DNA from: Limimaricola sp041580155
GTDB lineage: Bacteria > Pseudomonadota > Alphaproteobacteria > Rhodobacterales > Rhodobacteraceae
Length of the DNA stretch: 17,096 nucleotides
Reading direction: 5' to 3'
Assembly (NCBI GenBank): GCA_041580155.1
Contig: JBFGEI010000040.1
Span: 1-17,096 of the forward strand
Below, piece after piece: positions 13,851 to 17,096 of this stretch. Position 1 is the stretch's first letter. The number at the start of each line of letters is the position of its first letter. Position numbers and translations under genes: made by a program. A model generated the notes under the pieces. That model did no database searches, was not told where the DNA came from, and saw only the letters and a program-made list of their open reading frames with translations.

Positions 13851-14674
13851 ATATCCCAGGTCGGGTGGAAGCGGTCGGCCGGCGACAGGGTGAAGATCTC
13901 GTTGCCCTGGGCGGTGATGCCGATCGAATGCTCGAACTGCGCCGACAGCGACTTGTCGCGGGTCACTGCGGTCCAATCGTCGCCCAGGACCTTGGTTTCG
14001 GGCCGGCCGAGGTTCACCATCGGCTCGATGGTGAAGAACATGCCTTCTTCGAGAACCGGACCGGTGCCGGGGCGGCCGTAATGCAGCACGTTGGGCGGCG
14101 CGTGGAACACCCGGCCCAGCCCGTGGCCGCAGTAATCGCGCACCACCGACATCCGGTTTTCCTCGACGTAGCTCTGGAGCGCGTGGCCGATGTCGCCGAA
14201 TGTGTTGCCCGGCCGCGCCGCCTCGATGCCGCGCATCAGCGCGTCATGCGTCACCTGGATCAGCCGCTCTGCCTTGCGACCGAGCGTGCCGGCGACGTAC
14301 ATCCGGCTGGTATCGCCGTACCAGCCGTCGACGATCACCGTGACGTCCACGTTCAGGATGTCGCCATCCTTCAGCTTCTTGTCGCCGGGAATCCCGTGGC
14401 AGACTACGTGGTTCACCGAGATGCAGCTGGCGTGCTGGTAGCCCTTGTAGCCGATCGTCGCGCTGGTGGCGCCGGCCTGGTCGATCAGGTCGGTGATCAC
14501 CCGGTCGATCACCGAGGTGCGCTGCCCGACGACCACATGCTCGGCGATGTCGTCAAGGATCGTGGCGGCCAGCCGGCCGGCCCGGTTCATCCCGGCAAAA
14601 TCCTCCAGATCGTGAATCCGAATCCCGTCGCGGGTCAGCCGGCCCTTGCGCTCGTCTGCGGCACGTTCATCCAA
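13847..14674 (-). CDS. map: Type I methionine aminopeptidase
   Basis: A 275-residue metalloenzyme that removes initiator Met from nascent proteins. The metal ligands are visible: D110, D121, H184, E217 and E248, with H93 in the VCHGIP motif as the substrate-binding His. GHGLG (183-187) and IEPM (216-219) are typical. The start is unusual: no in-frame ATG gives the full N-terminus. TTG at 14674-14672, with AAAGGA 8 bp upstream, gives a protein starting MDERAADERKG. The nearest in-frame ATG is codon 29, which would cut into the conserved N-terminal helix. An ATG 4 bp inside (14670) is out of frame. It is a single-gene unit, convergent with rsmD and divergent from the MoaB/CinA-like gene. Confidence 0.95.
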   Translation of the reverse strand: MDERAADERKGRLTRDGIRIHDLEDFAGMNRAGRLAATILDDIAEHVVVGQRTSVIDRVITDLIDQAGATSATIGYKGYQHASCISVNHVVCHGIPGDKKLKDGDILNVDVTVIVDGWYGDTSRMYVAGTLGRKAERLIQVTHDALMRGIEAARPGNTFGDIGHALQSYVEENRMSVVRDYCGHGLGRVFHAPPNVLHYGRPGTGPVLEEGMFFTIEPMVNLGRPETKVLGDDWTAVTRDKSLSAQFEHSIGITAQGNEIFTLSPADRFHPTWDI

Positions 14675-14682
14675 AATCGTCG

Positions 14683-14688
14683 TCCTTT
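14683..14688 (-). promoter_or_regulatory. Ribosome-binding site that supports the TTG start of map
   Basis: On the minus strand AAAGGA (14688-14683) lies 8 nt upstream of the TTG at 14674. This spacing supports initiation at TTG and not at a downstream codon. Confidence 0.6.
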
Positions 14689-14819
14689 CAGCGTTTCCCC
14701 CAAGAAATAAGCGATGGTTGGGTAAATATCCAGAACCCCGAAGGCTTAGATCTCCGCCGCCGAGTGGAAATGCCCCCCGCGCCGCCCTATACCAAGGGCA
14801 TCAGCGAAGGACCTCCGCC

Positions 14820-15542
14820 ATGACCAATCCGACCGCCGCCATGCTCGTCATCGGGGACGAGATCCTCTCGGGCCGGACCCGGGATTCGAATCTGCACCAC
14901 CTGGCGCAGGAATTGACCCGGATCGGCATCGACCTGACCGAGGCGCGGGTGGTGTCGGACAAGCGTGGCGCGATCGTCGATGCGGTGCGGTCGCTGGCGG
15001 CGTCGCATGACCACCTGTTCACCTCGGGCGGCATCGGGCCGACGCATGACGACATCACCGCCGAGGCCGTCGCCGCCGCCTTCGACATGCCGATCGCGGT
15101 GCGCGACGACGCCCGGGCGCTGCTGCAGGCGCATTACGACCGGTCGGGCCAGGAGCTGAACGCCGCCCGGCTGCGGATGGCGCGGGTGCCCGAGGGCGCG
15201 GTGCTGATCGACAACCCGGTGAGCGCGGCGCCCGGCTTCAGCCTGAACAACGTGCACGTGATGGCCGGCGTGCCGCGGATCTTCGAGGCGATGCTTGCCG
15301 GGATGCTGCCGGGGCTGCGCCGCGGCCAGCCGGTGCTGTCGCAAAGCCTGCGGGTCGACCGCGGCGAAGGCGACGTCGCCGAGCCGTTGTCGGCGCTGGC
15401 CGAGACCTATCCCGGGCTGTCGATCGGGTCCTACCCGTTCACCGAGAACGGCGCCTACGGCACCAACATCGTGATCCGCGGCACCGATGGCGCCGAGATC
15501 GAAGCGGCGCTGGTGGCGCTGTCGGCGCAGCTCAACCCATGA
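14820..15542 (+). CDS. Competence/damage-inducible CinA N-terminal-like (MoaB/MogA fold) protein
   Basis: A 240-residue stand-alone molybdopterin-binding-fold protein, matching the N-terminal domain of CinA (COG1058), with no CinA C-terminal amidohydrolase domain. The fold motifs are clear: GDEILSGRTRDSN (12-24) and TSGGIGPTHDDIT (68-80), followed by NPVSAAPGFS. CinA N-domains act as ADP-ribose pyrophosphatases in some bacteria, whereas MoaB/MogA adenylate molybdopterin; which applies here cannot be told from sequence. The ATG at 14820 has GAAGGA about 9 bp upstream. A weak promoter-like pair TGGAAA-N17-TATACC spans 14765-14793. The stop overlaps the next gene (ATGATG). Confidence 0.9.
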   Translation: MTNPTAAMLVIGDEILSGRTRDSNLHHLAQELTRIGIDLTEARVVSDKRGAIVDAVRSLAASHDHLFTSGGIGPTHDDITAEAVAAAFDMPIAVRDDARALLQAHYDRSGQELNAARLRMARVPEGAVLIDNPVSAAPGFSLNNVHVMAGVPRIFEAMLAGMLPGLRRGQPVLSQSLRVDRGEGDVAEPLSALAETYPGLSIGSYPFTENGAYGTNIVIRGTDGAEIEAALVALSAQLNP

Positions 15543-16273
15543 TGCCCGACAGCGGCGCGCTGCCGGCTCCGGCGGCGATCGTGGCCGCGATGGAGGCGAC
15601 CTGGCCCGCCGCGGCGCGGATCGGCTGCGGGGCGGTGACGCTGCGCGACGGGCGCGGCGGCGGCAGCCGGGTCAGCGCCGCCACCGCCGATACGGTGCCG
15701 GACGCCGCCACGCTGGAGCGCGCCGAGACCGCGATGCGCGGGCTTGGCCAGCCGCCGCTGTTCATGATCCGCGACGGCGACGCGGCGCTCGACGCGGCGC
15801 TGGCGGCGCGCGGCTACGTCATCCAGGACCCGGTGGCGCTGCTCTGGATCGCGCTGCGACCGACGCCGCCCGCCCCGGCGACGGCGCATTGGCCGCCCGA
15901 GACAGGCCAGGTCGCGCTATGGGCCGAGGCCGGGATCGGCGCGGCGCGGCTGGCGATCATGCAGCGCGCCGCGGCTCCGAAAACCGCGCTGGCGATCCGC
16001 GATGGCGCCGTCGTGGTCGGCTGCGGCTTTGTCGCGATCGACCGCGATCTTGCGATGCTGCACGCGCTCGAGATCGCGCCTCGGCAGCGGCGACGCGGCT
16101 TTGCCCGCGCGGTCGTGACCGCCGCGATGGCCTGGGCGGCAGACCGGGGTGCCGGCCAACTCGGGTTGGCGGTGACCCGAGGCAATCACGGGGCGCTGGC
16201 GCTGTACCGCGCGATCGGGTTTCACGAGATCGCCGGCTACCACTACCGCCGCCTCGACGGGGGCACCGCATGA
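15539..16273 (+). CDS. GNAT family N-acetyltransferase
   Basis: A 244-residue acetyltransferase. The catalytic half lies in the C-terminal 100 residues: motif A RQRRRGFARAV (182-192) for acetyl-CoA pyrophosphate binding, then the beta-strand QLGLAVTRGN (207-216) and the terminal ALYRAIGFHE (221-230) motif. The first 110 residues are less conserved and may form a second, degenerate GNAT half. The substrate is unknown. The start could be ATG 15539 or ATG 15542; the former overlaps the upstream stop. The stop overlaps the OmpA-family start (ATGA), so the three genes form one coupled set. Confidence 0.88.
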   Translation: MMPDSGALPAPAAIVAAMEATWPAAARIGCGAVTLRDGRGGGSRVSAATADTVPDAATLERAETAMRGLGQPPLFMIRDGDAALDAALAARGYVIQDPVALLWIALRPTPPAPATAHWPPETGQVALWAEAGIGAARLAIMQRAAAPKTALAIRDGAVVVGCGFVAIDRDLAMLHALEIAPRQRRRGFARAVVTAAMAWAADRGAGQLGLAVTRGNHGALALYRAIGFHEIAGYHYRRLDGGTA

Positions 16274-17096
16274 AATCGCTGTGCGCCGCCTTGCTGGCGC
16301 TCTGGCCGCTGACCGCCGCGGCACAGCCGCTGGAGATGCCCGCCAGCGCCCGGCTCGAAATCCAGAGCAAGCCGGCGATCGGCAGCTACGCCCTGCCGAC
16401 CGGTCCGATCACTGGCGGGGTGCTTCCGGTGCAGCGGCTCGAGGGGGTGGTGACCCGGCAGGCCTGGCGCATCGCCTCTGGCGGGCTGACCACGCAGCAG
16501 ATCCTCGCGCCGCTGCGCGACCAGCTTGTCGCCCAGGGCTACGAGACCCTGTTCTCCTGCGACACCGAAGCCTGCGGCGGCTTCGATTTCCGCTTCGCCA
16601 CAGAGGTGATCGCGCCGCCGGAAATGCACGTGAACCTGGGCGATTTCCGGTTCCTGTCGGCGCGGCGCGCCGGCCCGGAGGGGGCGGAGGCGGTCGGGCT
16701 GCTGGTCAGCCGCACCGAGCTTACCGGTCATCTGCAGATCATCAGGGTCGGCACGGCGGGACGGCCCGAAATCCAGCTGCCGACGCCGCCCGAACCCGGC
16801 GCTGCGGCGGCGACCGACGATCTGGCCGCCCTGCTGGACGCGCAGGGCCACGCGGTGCTGCAGGGTCTCGACTTCGAGACCGGGGCGATGCGGCTTGGCC
16901 CCGGCCCGCACCCGGCGCTGGCGGCGCTGGCGGGCTGGCTGCGCGCCGACCCCACGCGGCGGCTGGCTCTGGTCGGGCACACCGACACCAGCGGCACGCT
17001 CGACGCCAACATCGCGCTGTCGCGGCGCCGGGCGGCGGCGGTGCGCGACAGGCTGATCGACGCGCATGGCGTGGCCGGCGACCGGATCGACGCCCG
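16270..17096 (+). CDS. OmpA-family envelope protein with DUF4892-like N-terminal region (partial, 3' end off the right edge)
   Basis: 275 codons are visible. Residues 1-18 form a signal peptide ending AAA before Q19. The next part (about 22-165) carries two Cys (97, 102) and resembles the DUF4892 region (motifs IGSYALPTGP and QAWRIASGG); this match is from memory and tentative. From about 195 an OmpA C-terminal, peptidoglycan-binding domain begins, with the key motif GHTDTSG (236-242), N247 and LSRRRAAAVRDRL (250-262). The last part of the domain is beyond the window. There is no beta-barrel or clear lipobox, so a periplasmic protein attached to peptidoglycan is likely. It is coupled to the GNAT gene by a 4-bp overlap. 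Confidence 0.88.
   Translation, partial: MKSLCAALLALWPLTAAAQPLEMPASARLEIQSKPAIGSYALPTGPITGGVLPVQRLEGVVTRQAWRIASGGLTTQQILAPLRDQLVAQGYETLFSCDTEACGGFDFRFATEVIAPPEMHVNLGDFRFLSARRAGPEGAEAVGLLVSRTELTGHLQIIRVGTAGRPEIQLPTPPEPGAAAATDDLAALLDAQGHAVLQGLDFETGAMRLGPGPHPALAALAGWLRADPTRRLALVGHTDTSGTLDANIALSRRRAAAVRDRLIDAHGVAGDRIDA

Noticed and set aside
14699..14722. Inverted repeat CCCAA/TTGGG upstream of map
   Set aside because: Only 5 bp with a 14-nt spacer, expected by chance at this length.
14646..14819. Upstream extension of the MoaB/CinA-like protein
   Set aside because: The extra residues overlap the map start region and lack family similarity; ATG 14820 has a good ribosome site and matches the family N-terminus.
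1..17096. CRISPR arrays, tRNA or rRNA genes, insertion sequences, prophage or defence genes
   Set aside because: No repeat-spacer pattern, cloverleaf, transposase or integrase motif was found on either strand; the composition is uniform, with no sign of recent transfer.

Overview
The window is very GC-rich (roughly 70% by eye) and densely coded, with many ATGA or TGATG start/stop overlaps. Protein signatures point to an alphaproteobacterium, most likely of the Rhodobacterales (Rhodobacteraceae-like): a glnK-amtB pair with a signal-peptide-bearing ammonium transporter, a Gly/Arg-rich class A PBP, a PrtD/HlyD-type secretion pair, a COG3146 acyltransferase and a secreted OmpA-family protein. The genus assignment is inference. 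There are 18 protein genes, two of them cut by the window edges. I see no rRNA, tRNA, CRISPR array, insertion sequence or phage gene, and no intergenic gap above 300 bp.

Layout. (1) 1-1159, minus strand: glnK followed by amtB, an ammonium-sensing and uptake operon; amtB runs off the left edge. (2) 1438-3687, plus: a bifunctional peptidoglycan glycosyltransferase/transpeptidase, divergent from glnK. (3) 3695-4429, minus: an unrecognised secreted protein with four Cys, a four-copy RPxxVLP repeat and an acidic tail, convergent on the PBP gene and sharing a hairpin with it. (4) 4671-11453, plus: seven co-directional genes: type I secretion ATPase/permease, HlyD-type adaptor, RidA-like protein, glycerophosphodiesterase-family protein, FemAB-like acyltransferase, pterin-carbinolamine dehydratase and MscS channel. 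The run ends at a strong hairpin at 11457-11484. (5) 11506-11994, minus: a Prx5-type peroxiredoxin, divergent from (6) 12079-13850, plus: a ferredoxin-reductase-like flavoprotein coupled to rsmD. (7) 13847-14674, minus: methionine aminopeptidase, whose stop overlaps that of rsmD. (8) 14820-17096, plus: a stand-alone MoaB/CinA-N-like protein, a GNAT acetyltransferase and an OmpA-domain protein, tightly coupled; the last is cut by the right edge.

Working together: GlnK and AmtB form a known regulatory complex. The ABC permease and HlyD protein would form the inner-membrane part of a type I secretion system, but neither a substrate nor a TolC-type outer-membrane gene is visible. The peroxiredoxin and flavoprotein are divergent from a small promoter region with three abutting palindromes, which suggests shared redox-responsive control. 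Most of the window is ordinary chromosomal backbone. I find no clear new multi-gene defence or mobile system. The most unusual signals are the palindromic redox promoter, the repeat-bearing secreted protein, and the orphan secretion pair with a structured leader.
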